Shown here one piece after another: positions 1 through 7,151 of a stretch of DNA of 10,781 bases. The notes beneath the pieces are model-generated. The model worked only from the letters and a program-made list of their open reading frames with translations, searched no databases and was not told the DNA's origin. This DNA comes from Parachlamydia sp. (GTDB lineage: Bacteria > Chlamydiota > Chlamydiia > Chlamydiales > Parachlamydiaceae), in contig JAJTHR010000028.1 of the NCBI GenBank assembly GCA_021298935.1, forward strand, positions 1 to 10,781, written 5' to 3'. Both the position numbers and the translations under genes were made by a program. The stretch's first letter is position 1. Every line of letters starts with the position of its first letter.

Positions 1-1001
1 AATGGAAGTTGGGAATCCGGTTTCCTTTTGTGATTGTAGGGGAGCTAAAACAAGAAGCGAGGGGAGCGGCGATCGCGTTTTTACTTCGTCTTGGCGCTCC
101 CGTTTACCTGGAAGCTCAATCTGGCATCAGGGAAGAGTCCAGCCTGGACCCATTAAAAATCCAATTCATTGAAAATTTATGGCAGCGCTCTGAAGACAAC
201 GGCTATCCAATCGACGGAGTATTAAGAATTGGGGGCATCCCGACAGCCCGCCTATGGAGGGACTTAGAAGCCCGTTCTGAGAGGGTCAAAGTTTTGTCAA
301 TCAGCGAAAATCCTTTTTCCGGTATAGCCGGAGCTTCATTCATTCACTATTCTTTCCCATCCATCTTCCACTCAATGCTTTCATTTAATCATCGCAATTC
401 CTTTACTGCATGGCAGCAAGCCGATTGTGAAAGTTTGAATCGGATGATTGAACTTTTTGAGGAAGAGCCTGGCTCCGAGCCAAGCTTGATCTATTATTTA
501 TCCAAGCAAATCCCAGAATATGCCTCTGTTTACTTAGGAAATAGCCTGCCTATCAGGGAGTGGGACTTAGCAGCAGTGCAAAACCCCCCCCACCCGACTA
601 TTTCGGTGAATCGGGGAGCGAACGGGATTGACGGACAAATTGCAACATTTTTGGGTCTTTGCTGCTCCTATCCGGAAAATTGGGCAATTATCGGTGATTT
701 AACGGCTCTTTACGATTTGGCGGCTCCCTGGATTGGATCCCAAATGGCCCCATCTTCTGTCAATTTGGTCATTGTGAATAATCATGGCGGGCAGATTTTT
801 TCAAAGATGTTCTCTCTTCCCTCCTTTGTCAATTCGCATGGCCTTACCTTTAAGCCTCTGGCAGAGTTATGGAATTGGAAGTATGAATGCTGGCGGAAAA
901 TACCAGCGGCTATTCCGCCCTCGATGGGTTTTAGGCTCATTGAACTCTACCCTGACCAAGAAGCGACCGATCGGTTTTATAAAAAACTCAAATTATTATG
1001 A
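1..1001 (+). CDS. menD: MenD, SEPHCHC synthase (3' part; 5' end outside window)
   Basis: This is the C-terminal part of 2-succinyl-5-enolpyruvyl-6-hydroxy-3-cyclohexene-1-carboxylate synthase, the thiamine-diphosphate enzyme that joins 2-oxoglutarate to isochorismate in menaquinone synthesis. The frame is open to the window edge, so the TTG at position 9 is not a real start. About 330 residues remain of a protein that is usually 550-580. Family landmarks are NRGANGIDG (609-635), the ThDP/metal motif GDLTALYDL (693-719) and VNNHGGQIF from 774, which corresponds to the usual VNNNGGGIF. The stop overlaps the menH start as ATGA (998-1001), indicating translational coupling in one operon. An 8-C run at 584-591 lies inside the gene without breaking the frame. 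Identification is firm; the missing N-terminus cannot be judged. Confidence 0.95.
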   Translation, partial: WKLGIRFPFVIVGELKQEARGAAIAFLLRLGAPVYLEAQSGIREESSLDPLKIQFIENLWQRSEDNGYPIDGVLRIGGIPTARLWRDLEARSERVKVLSISENPFSGIAGASFIHYSFPSIFHSMLSFNHRNSFTAWQQADCESLNRMIELFEEEPGSEPSLIYYLSKQIPEYASVYLGNSLPIREWDLAAVQNPPHPTISVNRGANGIDGQIATFLGLCCSYPENWAIIGDLTALYDLAAPWIGSQMAPSSVNLVIVNNHGGQIFSKMFSLPSFVNSHGLTFKPLAELWNWKYECWRKIPAAIPPSMGFRLIELYPDQEATDRFYKKLKLL

Positions 1002-1672
1002 AAATCTATGCCATTCATGGTTTTTTAGGGCAGCCGAGCGATTGGGGTTCCCCTTTTGAATCATTGGCAATCAATGATTTTCCCCATCAAAATTTCACTG
1101 CCTGGAGCCGCGCCCTTGCCGCAAAGGCTGCGCAAGAGAGCGAAAAGCCTTTCCTAATGGGTTATTCCTTAGGGGGAAGGCTAGCCCTGCATGCCTTGAT
1201 TGAAAGGCCTGACGTTTGGCGGGGAGGGATCATTATTTCCGCGCATCCGGGCTTGCCTTCACGCCTTATAAAAAAGGAGCGCTTAGTTGTGGATGAGCTC
1301 TGGGCCGAGCGCTTTGAAAAAGAAAATTGGGAATTGTTAATGCAGCTTTGGGAAAATCAAAATATTTTTAAGGGTAGTCCCATTTTAAGTCGGGCAGAAA
1401 TTGACTATCAACGCCCTTTTTTAAGCGCTTGCTTAAGGAATTTCTCACTTGGAAAGCAAAAAAATTTAAGGAAGGCCATTGAAAAACTTCCCCTTCCCTT
1501 ACTTTGGATGACAGGGGAGCTAGACAGCCAATATACGGAGCTTGCCGATTCTCTGGCTTTTTCGCATCCGGGTTCTTCCAAAATTGCAATAAAGGGAGCG
1601 GGTCACCGCGTACCTGGGTCGCAGCCGCTTGAGTTTCACGCGACTGTTCAGACATTTATTTCTCAGAATTGA
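998..1672 (+). CDS. menH: MenH, SHCHC synthase (alpha/beta hydrolase)
   Basis: This 224-residue alpha/beta-hydrolase fits MenH, which eliminates pyruvate from SEPHCHC, the MenD product, to give SHCHC. The oxyanion-hole motif HGFLG is at residues 7-11. The nucleophile elbow GYSLGGR places Ser57, and the rest of the triad is probably Asp176 (in GELD) and His203 (in GAGHRVP). It is somewhat shorter than E. coli MenH (about 250 residues), mainly between the N-terminal motif and the nucleophile. The start is fixed by the ATGA overlap with menD. The 3' end overlaps the convergent gene on the other strand by 17 bases, so no separate terminator fits between them. The assignment to MenH rather than another small hydrolase relies on both the motifs and the position after menD. 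Confidence 0.92.
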   Translation: MKIYAIHGFLGQPSDWGSPFESLAINDFPHQNFTAWSRALAAKAAQESEKPFLMGYSLGGRLALHALIERPDVWRGGIIISAHPGLPSRLIKKERLVVDELWAERFEKENWELLMQLWENQNIFKGSPILSRAEIDYQRPFLSACLRNFSLGKQKNLRKAIEKLPLPLLWMTGELDSQYTELADSLAFSHPGSSKIAIKGAGHRVPGSQPLEFHATVQTFISQN

Positions 1673-3200
1673 TCATTTTAACGATATTCCAAAGATAATT
1701 GGCCCCTGAGGATCCATTATGAATCAATCCTGTGGCGGTTTTGTGATATCCGCCCCTATCTAAATGGAGAGATTCCAATTGTTTTAGGACTTTGGCTGCA
1801 TACTCTTTTGAGATTTTTTTCTCTTTAAGTTGCGAGATTAGTAAATTTCCTAAGTGGCATAGATCTTTTTGGCTAATCGGCTGCTTGTGATTCAGGTTAA
1901 AAGTAAATTTGACCGATACATTATCGCCAAGTAAAATGGCTGCTTGTCCACATGTATAAGATTGCCTTTGCTTCACATACCTTGCCCATATTCCTGTCGA
2001 TTGGGCATTGAACTCCCAGGTGACAGGCTGATCGGTTGTGGGGTCAGCAGGGACTGGAGGAGGCGTTTTTCCTGCGACGAGCTCAATGATACTTTTCCTT
2101 TCATGATAGGCTTTTCCACCGGCCATTAAACCGCCTGGGAGTCCTAAAGGTCCGAAAGCTGCATTCCCAATCAAGGCTCCTGCGCTGCCGCCAATAAGGA
2201 TGCTTTGCCATCCCCACGCCTCTTCATTTTTTTTCTCGGCCTCTTCAATGTTCTTCGCCGATTCTTTTAATAGCTGTTCAGCATTCTGATTTCTTTCCTG
2301 GATATGATTTAATTCATCGGAAATCGTAGTGATTTCTTTTTGATAATCACCCTCGACTGTGGCTGCCTGTGCTATCTTTTCAGAATGATCGATTGCCATT
2401 TGCAAGGCTTTTCCGGCTTCAAAAGAGGCCCTGTCCTTTTTTTCCATGGCTTGGGCTAACAGCTGCAACCCTTTTTCAAAGCGGGGATTGGCTTTTTCCA
2501 ATTTTTTGGATGCTTTTTTGGCTTGTTTATGGATTTTTTTGGACGCCTTGATAAAGGCCTTCAATTCATCGTCATTTGAGAGGTTTGGGGCTGTCTGGAC
2601 TAACTCCTCCATGCCTTTAACGACCTCGACAAAATCCTGATGGGCATTGGAAATCGTCAGCTGGCTTGTCTGAAGCTTTTTCTGAGCCTTTTTAAAAAGC
2701 TGGTCTGCTTCCTGATAAAGGCTAGAGGCAATGTTTTTTTGCTCGTTAAGTTTGGCGCAGTCAGAGGCAGCGATGGCTTGCACTTCCTGTAATGCTAGAG
2801 TGAGCTTGCTGACATTTTCACTGACCAAATTCAAGTTGTAATCAATAAAGGCAAAAGACTTTTTATTTTCTTCTCCCAAAACATCAACCATTTCCATCCC
2901 GGCTTTAGCATCTTTTAAAAGCCGGTTGATTTCTGATTTGTTGTCTTGTGAGGAATAAATATTAATCCCTTCTTTGTAGGCTAAAGCCGCACAAAGGCCG
3001 CCTGTAAATATGTCGCCATTAAAAATGGAGTTAACTCCCATAGCACCCGAAGCTAGCATTGTAGCAACGCGGCAAGGGCTATTCACAGTTTCTTTAACTA
3101 CCTTATTCAAAACGACAGCTCCGCAATAAATATTGAACGCAGACTGGCAGATTGTATTAACCGTCGAACTACTTGTTATATTATTATTTGAATAATTCAT
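1656..3200 (-). CDS. Coiled-coil protein of unknown function with membrane-like segments
   Basis: I do not recognise a family for this 514-residue protein. Residues 1-17 are polar, Asn/Ser/Thr-rich. Residues 18-80 contain hydrophobic stretches (about 18-32 and 45-76, Gly/Ala-rich). Residues 90-328 are Lys/Glu/Ala/Gln-rich with heptad-like spacing, suggesting long coiled coils. Residues 333-362 form a glycine-rich hydrophobic segment that could be a membrane hairpin. A proline-rich linker follows (380-390), then a compact C-terminal domain (about 394-514) containing QRQSYTCGQAA (411-421). The start is supported by AAGGAG at 3211-3206, five bases from the ATG, and a promoter-like pair further upstream. 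The 3' end overlaps menH by 17 bases. The hydrophobic-plus-coiled-coil layout resembles secreted or inclusion-membrane proteins of intracellular bacteria, but that is inference only; no classical signal peptide is evident. Confidence 0.85.
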   Translation of the reverse strand: MNYSNNNITSSSTVNTICQSAFNIYCGAVVLNKVVKETVNSPCRVATMLASGAMGVNSIFNGDIFTGGLCAALAYKEGINIYSSQDNKSEINRLLKDAKAGMEMVDVLGEENKKSFAFIDYNLNLVSENVSKLTLALQEVQAIAASDCAKLNEQKNIASSLYQEADQLFKKAQKKLQTSQLTISNAHQDFVEVVKGMEELVQTAPNLSNDDELKAFIKASKKIHKQAKKASKKLEKANPRFEKGLQLLAQAMEKKDRASFEAGKALQMAIDHSEKIAQAATVEGDYQKEITTISDELNHIQERNQNAEQLLKESAKNIEEAEKKNEEAWGWQSILIGGSAGALIGNAAFGPLGLPGGLMAGGKAYHERKSIIELVAGKTPPPVPADPTTDQPVTWEFNAQSTGIWARYVKQRQSYTCGQAAILLGDNVSVKFTFNLNHKQPISQKDLCHLGNLLISQLKEKKISKEYAAKVLKQLESLHLDRGGYHKTATGLIHNGSSGANYLWNIVKMINSEK

Positions 3201-3229
3201 TGATTCTCCTTAAGAAAAATATAAATAAA

Positions 3230-3258
3230 ATCATAACAATTTAGTTATAAATTTTCAA
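3230..3258 (-). promoter_or_regulatory. Sigma70-like promoter for the coiled-coil protein gene
   Basis: On the minus strand, TTGAAA (3258-3253) and TATGAT (3235-3230) are separated by exactly 17 bases, five of six matches to consensus in each box. Transcription would begin near 3223, leaving a short leader that contains the AAGGAG ribosome-binding site at 3211-3206. The surrounding gap is very AT-rich, so chance matches are possible. Confidence 0.5.
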
Positions 3259-3309
3259 TACCCTTAACAATAAATTAATAGAATTCAGATTGTATATTAA
3301 AAAATATAT

Positions 3310-3340
3310 TTGACACCCCCATTATTTTATTTTAGTGTCA
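3310..3340 (+). promoter_or_regulatory. Promoter with inverted repeat upstream of the repeat-containing basic protein
   Basis: A perfect -35 box TTGACA (3310-3315) is followed after 17 bases by TAGTGT (3333-3338), a four-of-six -10 match. The same stretch carries an inverted repeat, TGACAC at 3311-3316 and GTGTCA at 3335-3340, so the arms coincide with the -35 and -10 boxes. That placement would suit an operator, but six-base arms can also arise by chance. Initiation near 3345 would lie downstream of the GTG at 3335, supporting the ATG at 3374 as the gene's start. Confidence 0.45.
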
Positions 3341-3373
3341 GGAAAGGCAAGCAGAACATTTAAGGAGAACCTT

Positions 3374-4153
3374 ATGGTAACAAAAACACGTTCAAAACAA
3401 GGGACAACTAAACTTAAGTCTGCAACAAGTCGTTCGACGGCTAGCAGTCCCGCGAAAAAAGCGCCCATGTCCCGCTCGGAAGCAGGCCGTCTTGGTGCTT
3501 TAGCACGATGGGGAAATAGCTCCCAGGCAAAAAAAACAACGCCCGGCAAACAAGCAGGAAGCCGTACAACGCAAAAGAAAACAACAAACCCAAAACAATC
3601 GGCTACCTCAACAGGCAAATCACCACGCAGCCTTGAAGAGTCGGGAAGAATGATGGATGAAAAACCAAGAGGGAGACGCTTGCAGGAGCGCATCCAAATG
3701 GAGAGGACATCCGGATCGCAAAGGACAAAAAGAGGGGGCCAGCCATCGGGAAGGATGATGGATGAAAAACCAAGAGGAAGACGCTTGCAGGAGCGCACCC
3801 AAATGGAGAGATCATCCGGATTGCAAAGGACGCAAAGAGGGGGCCAGCCATCGGGAAGGTGGGTAGAAGAGGACGAGGGCCCCGGCCGCTCAAGAGGACG
3901 GCAGAGTGATGAATGGAGAGAGTATGACCGCGAAGAAGGCAATAGTAGAGAGGAGAATTTAGCCTTTGATTGGGATGAAAGCGAACTTTCAAGAGGAAAT
4001 CAAAGAGGCCCTCTTTTCCGCTGGGATTTGGAAGAAGACGACGAAGAGGATGGAATTATAATAAGCGATGAACAGGAAAGCTATTATTACCCGGGCGATG
4101 AGCGGGCTGAAAGAAACCTTTACAATGTAAGACGGAACCGCGATTTTAGATAA
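3374..4153 (+). CDS. Basic/acidic low-complexity protein with tandem 35-residue repeats
   Basis: This 259-residue protein has no recognised family. Residues 1-85 are rich in Lys, Ser, Thr and Ala, like the tails of histone-H1-like proteins, and contain SRSEAGRLGALARWG (33-47), which resembles KGG-type motifs of small stress or DNA-associated proteins. Residues 90-124 and 125-159 are near-identical repeats rich in Arg, Gly and Gln. Residues 160-259 turn Asp/Glu-rich, including WDLEEDDEED (217-226), and then end basic. No signal peptide or membrane segment is seen. The ATG at 3374 is chosen over the upstream GTG (3335) because AAGGAG at 3362-3367 sits six bases before it and the predicted transcription start lies after the GTG. 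A hairpin follows the stop. A nucleic-acid-binding or intrinsically disordered scaffold role is conceivable but unproven. Confidence 0.8.
   Translation: MVTKTRSKQGTTKLKSATSRSTASSPAKKAPMSRSEAGRLGALARWGNSSQAKKTTPGKQAGSRTTQKKTTNPKQSATSTGKSPRSLEESGRMMDEKPRGRRLQERIQMERTSGSQRTKRGGQPSGRMMDEKPRGRRLQERTQMERSSGLQRTQRGGQPSGRWVEEDEGPGRSRGRQSDEWREYDREEGNSREENLAFDWDESELSRGNQRGPLFRWDLEEDDEEDGIIISDEQESYYYPGDERAERNLYNVRRNRDFR
3641..3850 (+). repeat. Two direct in-frame 105-bp tandem repeats
   Basis: Units 3641-3745 and 3746-3850 each begin TCGGGAAG and encode 35 residues starting SGRMMDEKPRGRRLQER. By my count they differ at 8 of 105 bases (about 92% identity), with several amino-acid changes. A third unit begins at 3851 (TCGGGAAGG) but diverges after about nine bases. 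The length is an exact multiple of three, so copy number could change without breaking the frame. Confidence 0.92.
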
Positions 4154-4157
4154 AGTT

Positions 4158-4188
4158 AAAACCCCTGGCTTTTTGTAGCAGGGGCTTT
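4158..4188 (+). terminator. Probable terminator after the repeat protein gene
   Basis: CCCCTG (4162-4167) pairs with CAGGGG (4179-4184) around an 11-base loop. AAA before the stem can pair with TTT after it across one mismatch. The T-run after the stem is short (CTTTCATCATTT), so termination may be weak. It lies a few bases after the stop at 4151-4153 and separates this gene from the menB block. Confidence 0.5.
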
Positions 4189-4259
4189 CATCATTTCGGT
4201 ATACGATTAATTCTTCTTTTTTTATAAATTTCTTTTTTCATCTAACAAAAGAGAAATTT

Positions 4260-5087
4260 ATGATCGCTGCAAATTTTTGGGCACCTATTAAAACCTTTGA
4301 TGATATCCGTTATGAGAAATCGGAAGAGGGCATTGCAAAAATTACCATCAATCGTCCGGAGGTGCGCAATGCCTTCCGACCAGAAACGATTCAAGAATTA
4401 ATGGAAGCCTTTAACGAAGCGCGAAATGACCCCTCTATCGGCGTTATCATACTGACAGGTGAGGGGCCGCTAGCATTTTGCTCCGGGGGCGATCAGCGCG
4501 TCAGGGGGGACGAGGGTTATGTAGGTAAAGATGGGGTCTCCCGCTTGAATGTTCTCGATTTGCAAAAGCAAATTCGTTCCTTGCCAAAGCCTGTCATCGC
4601 CATGGTGGCTGGCTACGCGATAGGAGGGGGGCATGTGCTGCATCTTGTCTGTGATCTGACCATTGCTGCCGATAATGCCAGATTTGGACAAGTGGGCCCA
4701 AAAGTCGGCTCATTTGACGGCGGCTTGGGAAGCAGCTACCTGGCCCGCATTGTCGGTCAGAAAAAAGCCCGGGAAATCTGGTTTCTTTGCAGGCAATATG
4801 ATGCCAAGCAGGCATTGGAAATGGGTCTGATCAATTGCATTGTTCCCTTAGAAAAACTTGAAGAAGAAACCGTTCAATGGTGCCGGGAAATCCTGCAGAA
4901 TTCCCCACTGTCTCTGCGCTGCCTGAAAGCCTGTTTAAATGCCGATTGCGATGGACAGATCGGGCTGCTCGATTTGGCGGGCAATGCAACGCTTTTATAT
5001 TACATGACTGAAGAAGCGCAAGAAGGTAAAAATGCCTTTTTAGAAAAAAGAAAACCTGATTTTAACCAATTCCCCAGACTTCCATGA
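4260..5087 (+). CDS. menB: MenB, DHNA-CoA synthase
   Basis: This 275-residue crotonase-family enzyme closes the ring of o-succinylbenzoyl-CoA to give 1,4-dihydroxy-2-naphthoyl-CoA. Diagnostic stretches are SGGDQRVRG (75-83), the oxyanion-hole region [11 protein letters not shown] (118-128), [13 protein letters not shown] (143-155) with likely catalytic Ser151 and Asp153, and the typical C-terminal end [13 protein letters not shown]. Gly146 occupies the position of E. coli Gly156, which marks type I MenB enzymes that use bound bicarbonate as the catalytic base; type II enzymes carry an Asp there. The ATG at 4260 has only a weak purine-rich site (AAAGAG) upstream. The leader is T-rich and holds a -10-like TATAAA at 4223-4228 without a convincing -35. 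The stop overlaps menA as ATGA. Length and motifs are normal. Confidence 0.97.
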   Translation: MIAANFWAPIKTFDDIRYEKSEEGIAKITINRPEVRNAFRPETIQELMEAFNEARNDPSIGVIILTGEGPLAFCSGGDQRVRGDEGYVGKDGVSRLNVLDLQKQIRSLPKPVIAMVAGYAIGGGHVLHLVCDLTIAADNARFGQVGPKVGSFDGGLGSSYLARIVGQKKAREIWFLCRQYDAKQALEMGLINCIVPLEKLEEETVQWCREILQNSPLSLRCLKACLNADCDGQIGLLDLAGNATLLYYMTEEAQEGKNAFLEKRKPDFNQFPRLP

Positions 5088-5977
5088 TTAAACAAGATGT
5101 CATGCAAATAAAACCCTGGCTCCTGGCAGCCAGGCCAAAAACGCTCCCCATCTGCCTAGCGCCAATTTTACTCGGCACGATGCTTTCACTAAGAGAGGGG
5201 GGTTCTATTGATTGGGTGTTATCCGTTCTGGCTTTTTTAAGCTTGCTTTTCCTGCAGTCCGGAACAAATCTTGTCAATGATGCGCTTGATTTTCAAAAGG
5301 GGGCCGATACAAGCAAACGGTTAGGCCCTCAAAGAATGACGCAAGCAGGCCTTTTGACCTTTGAGCAGGTATTAAGAGGGGGCCTTTTTTGCTTTGCTTT
5401 GGCCATATTGCTTGGAATTCCCCTCATTATGGCAGGAGGCTGGCCCTTTTCAATCATTATCTTTTTAGCAGTCGCGTGCGGTTACTTCTATACCGGAGGG
5501 CCTTACCCCCTTGCGTATTACGGCCTCGGCGAACCTTTCATTTTCCTATTTTATGGATTAATTGGCGTCCCTGCTATTTTTTATTTACAGACAGGTACTT
5601 TAAACCCCTACATTTTTGTTGCAGCGATGCAAATGGGGTTTTTAGCCATGGTCCCCAATGCCATCAATAATTTACGCGATATCAAAAGCGATGCTGCGGC
5701 CAATAAAAATACCCTGGCAGTCACATTCGGCATGCATTTTTCCAAGTGGGAAATCACCCTATTCAGCTATGCCCCTTATTTGATCGGACTGCTATGGATT
5801 CCCTTAAGCGCGCCTATGATGGCTTTTTTGCCTTTTTTAACTATTTTAAAAACCAAAAAAAATATCCAGTTAATATGGAGCAATCGGCCGGATGCTTCCT
5901 ACCAGGAATGCTTTAGCCAGTGCCTGCTAATTCTATTTCTTTTTACCCTTTTATTGATTGCCGGGATCCTTGTTTAG
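5084..5977 (+). CDS. menA: MenA, DHNA polyprenyltransferase
   Basis: This 297-residue UbiA-superfamily membrane protein attaches a polyprenyl chain to 1,4-dihydroxy-2-naphthoate, giving demethylmenaquinone in the inner membrane. The first Asp-rich motif is [14 protein letters not shown] (62-75), with metal-diphosphate ligands probably Asp66 and Asp69. The second is [19 protein letters not shown] (195-213), with Asp199 and Asp203. ARPKTLP (16-22) is the usual N-terminal hallmark. About eight or nine hydrophobic segments alternate through the chain, ending in a hydrophobic C-terminal helix. Its ATG overlaps the menB stop by four bases and its 3' end overlaps menE, so the three genes are very likely cotranscribed. 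Position next to menB and menE separates it from UbiA and other prenyltransferases. Confidence 0.95.
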   Translation: MIKQDVMQIKPWLLAARPKTLPICLAPILLGTMLSLREGGSIDWVLSVLAFLSLLFLQSGTNLVNDALDFQKGADTSKRLGPQRMTQAGLLTFEQVLRGGLFCFALAILLGIPLIMAGGWPFSIIIFLAVACGYFYTGGPYPLAYYGLGEPFIFLFYGLIGVPAIFYLQTGTLNPYIFVAAMQMGFLAMVPNAINNLRDIKSDAAANKNTLAVTFGMHFSKWEITLFSYAPYLIGLLWIPLSAPMMAFLPFLTILKTKKNIQLIWSNRPDASYQECFSQCLLILFLFTLLLIAGILV

Positions 5978-7151
5978 TCCGGCTTTCTGGAAAAGTTCAA
6001 CCTCACACGTTTTATTGAATCCGGCTTACCCGGAAGAGAAAAGAACTCTTTATTTACGCTTGCCGGCAGCGAGCGGGCGGCCCGGACACATTTGGTGTGC
6101 GACATCGGGTTCGACCGTGCAAAAATGGGTAGGGCTTTCAAAGGAAGCCGTTCTTGCCTCAGCTGCCGCAGTTAATTTCCATCTTCAATCCACGGCCTCT
6201 GACCGTTGGGTCTCCCCCCTCCCTGTTTTTCATGTGGGGGGCTTAGGCCTATTTGCCAGGGCTTATTTAAGTGGAGCAGAAGTCATTACCAGGAACGAAA
6301 AATGGGATGCGGGACAATTCTATCATTTTTTAAAAGATTCGGGGGGGACTCTGACAGCCCTTGTACCGACTCAGCTCCATGATTTTGTGCAGTTACAATA
6401 CACCTCACCTCCTGGCTTAAGGGCTGTCGTCATCGGTGGAGGAGGGCTAAATCCGGAAATCTATAAGCAAGCGGTCCAGCTTGGTTGGCCGGTATTACCA
6501 AGCTATGGGCTGACAGAATGTGCCTCTCAAGTGGCGACAGCAGAGCTTGGATCATGGAAAAAAGCTCAAGCCTTCCCGCCGCTTCGATTGTTAAGCCATA
6601 TGCAAGCTAAGACAAGAGACGGGCGCCTAAGCTTAAAGAGTTCTTCTTTGCTCACGACTTATGCCTATTTTAACGAACAAGGCATTCAATTTAGCGATCC
6701 TAAAGAAGAGGGGTGGTTTTTTACAGAGGATCGAGGCGAAGTCATTGGAAGCACGCTTAAAGTTCATGGACGGCATGACAGTTGCATAAAAATTGGGGGA
6801 GAAACAGTGGATCGAGGACAACTAGAAACTTTTTTTCAGACTGCTTGCTTAAAAGTGCAATGCAGGCAAGAGGCAGTCCTTGCGGCCGTTCAGGATGCAA
6901 GGCTTGGTCAAAAAATTGTGCTAGCGGTTGCAGGGCATGAAATGCAATCTTCCTTAGAGGCGGCCATCGCTTATTATCAAAAAAATGTCCTTCCTTTTGA
7001 GAAAATCCGGGAGGTTGTATTTATTCAGCAGATACCACGCACTTCTCTTGGCAAGGTGCAGCAGAATACTCTTTCAGCGCTCTTAAAACAGGCGGAGGAA
7101 GCGGCATTGTTTTACGCGCCTGCTTGCTTAAAAAAACATGCGTCGTTTTGA
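5958..7151 (+). CDS. menE: MenE, o-succinylbenzoate-CoA ligase (short N-terminal form)
   Basis: This ANL-superfamily ligase adenylates o-succinylbenzoate and transfers it to CoA, making the MenB substrate. Motifs seen are a P-loop-like TSGSTVQKW (49-57), PLPVFHVGGLG (region of 70-85), SYGLTECASQ (182-191), a GR-D hinge in GRHDSCIKIGGE, and the C-terminal RTSLGK with likely catalytic Lys366. The P-loop departs from the usual TSGSTGxPK: Gly is Val and one residue is missing. The N-terminus is about 95 residues shorter than E. coli MenE, similar to the short MenE forms I recall from some other phyla. No ATG precedes the motifs. TTG at 5958 or TTG at 5970 are the candidate starts, both inside menA and without a clear ribosome-binding site, so coupled initiation is likely. 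The last 131 bases overlap the opposing thioesterase gene. Confidence 0.88.
   Translation: MPGSLFSPAFWKSSTSHVLLNPAYPEEKRTLYLRLPAASGRPGHIWCATSGSTVQKWVGLSKEAVLASAAAVNFHLQSTASDRWVSPLPVFHVGGLGLFARAYLSGAEVITRNEKWDAGQFYHFLKDSGGTLTALVPTQLHDFVQLQYTSPPGLRAVVIGGGGLNPEIYKQAVQLGWPVLPSYGLTECASQVATAELGSWKKAQAFPPLRLLSHMQAKTRDGRLSLKSSSLLTTYAYFNEQGIQFSDPKEEGWFFTEDRGEVIGSTLKVHGRHDSCIKIGGETVDRGQLETFFQTACLKVQCRQEAVLAAVQDARLGQKIVLAVAGHEMQSSLEAAIAYYQKNVLPFEKIREVVFIQQIPRTSLGKVQQNTLSALLKQAEEAALFYAPACLKKHASF

Noticed and set aside
584..591. Eight-C tract in menD as a phase-variation switch
   Set aside because: The frame is intact, menD is a housekeeping gene, and short G/C runs occur at several places in the window (for example 6341-6347 and 9954-9960).
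1368..1655. Antisense frame inside menH
   Set aside because: It is entirely within a well-supported enzyme gene and shows no family features.
3335..3373. GTG at 3335 as start of the repeat protein
   Set aside because: It overlaps the predicted -10 box and has no ribosome-binding site; ATG 3374 has AAGGAG six bases upstream.
3641..3850. CRISPR-like array
   Set aside because: The repeats are directly adjacent, 105 bp long, in frame and coding, with no spacers and no cas genes.
3322..3942. Long antisense open frame (206 codons) opposite the repeat protein, with companion frames to 3992
   Set aside because: It mirrors the low-complexity, repeated codons of the plus-strand gene, has no ribosome-binding site or recognisable domain, and runs across the promoter.
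4195..4228. Complete promoter upstream of menB
   Set aside because: TATAAA at 4223-4228 is a fair -10, but no -35 match is found at acceptable spacing in this T-rich stretch.
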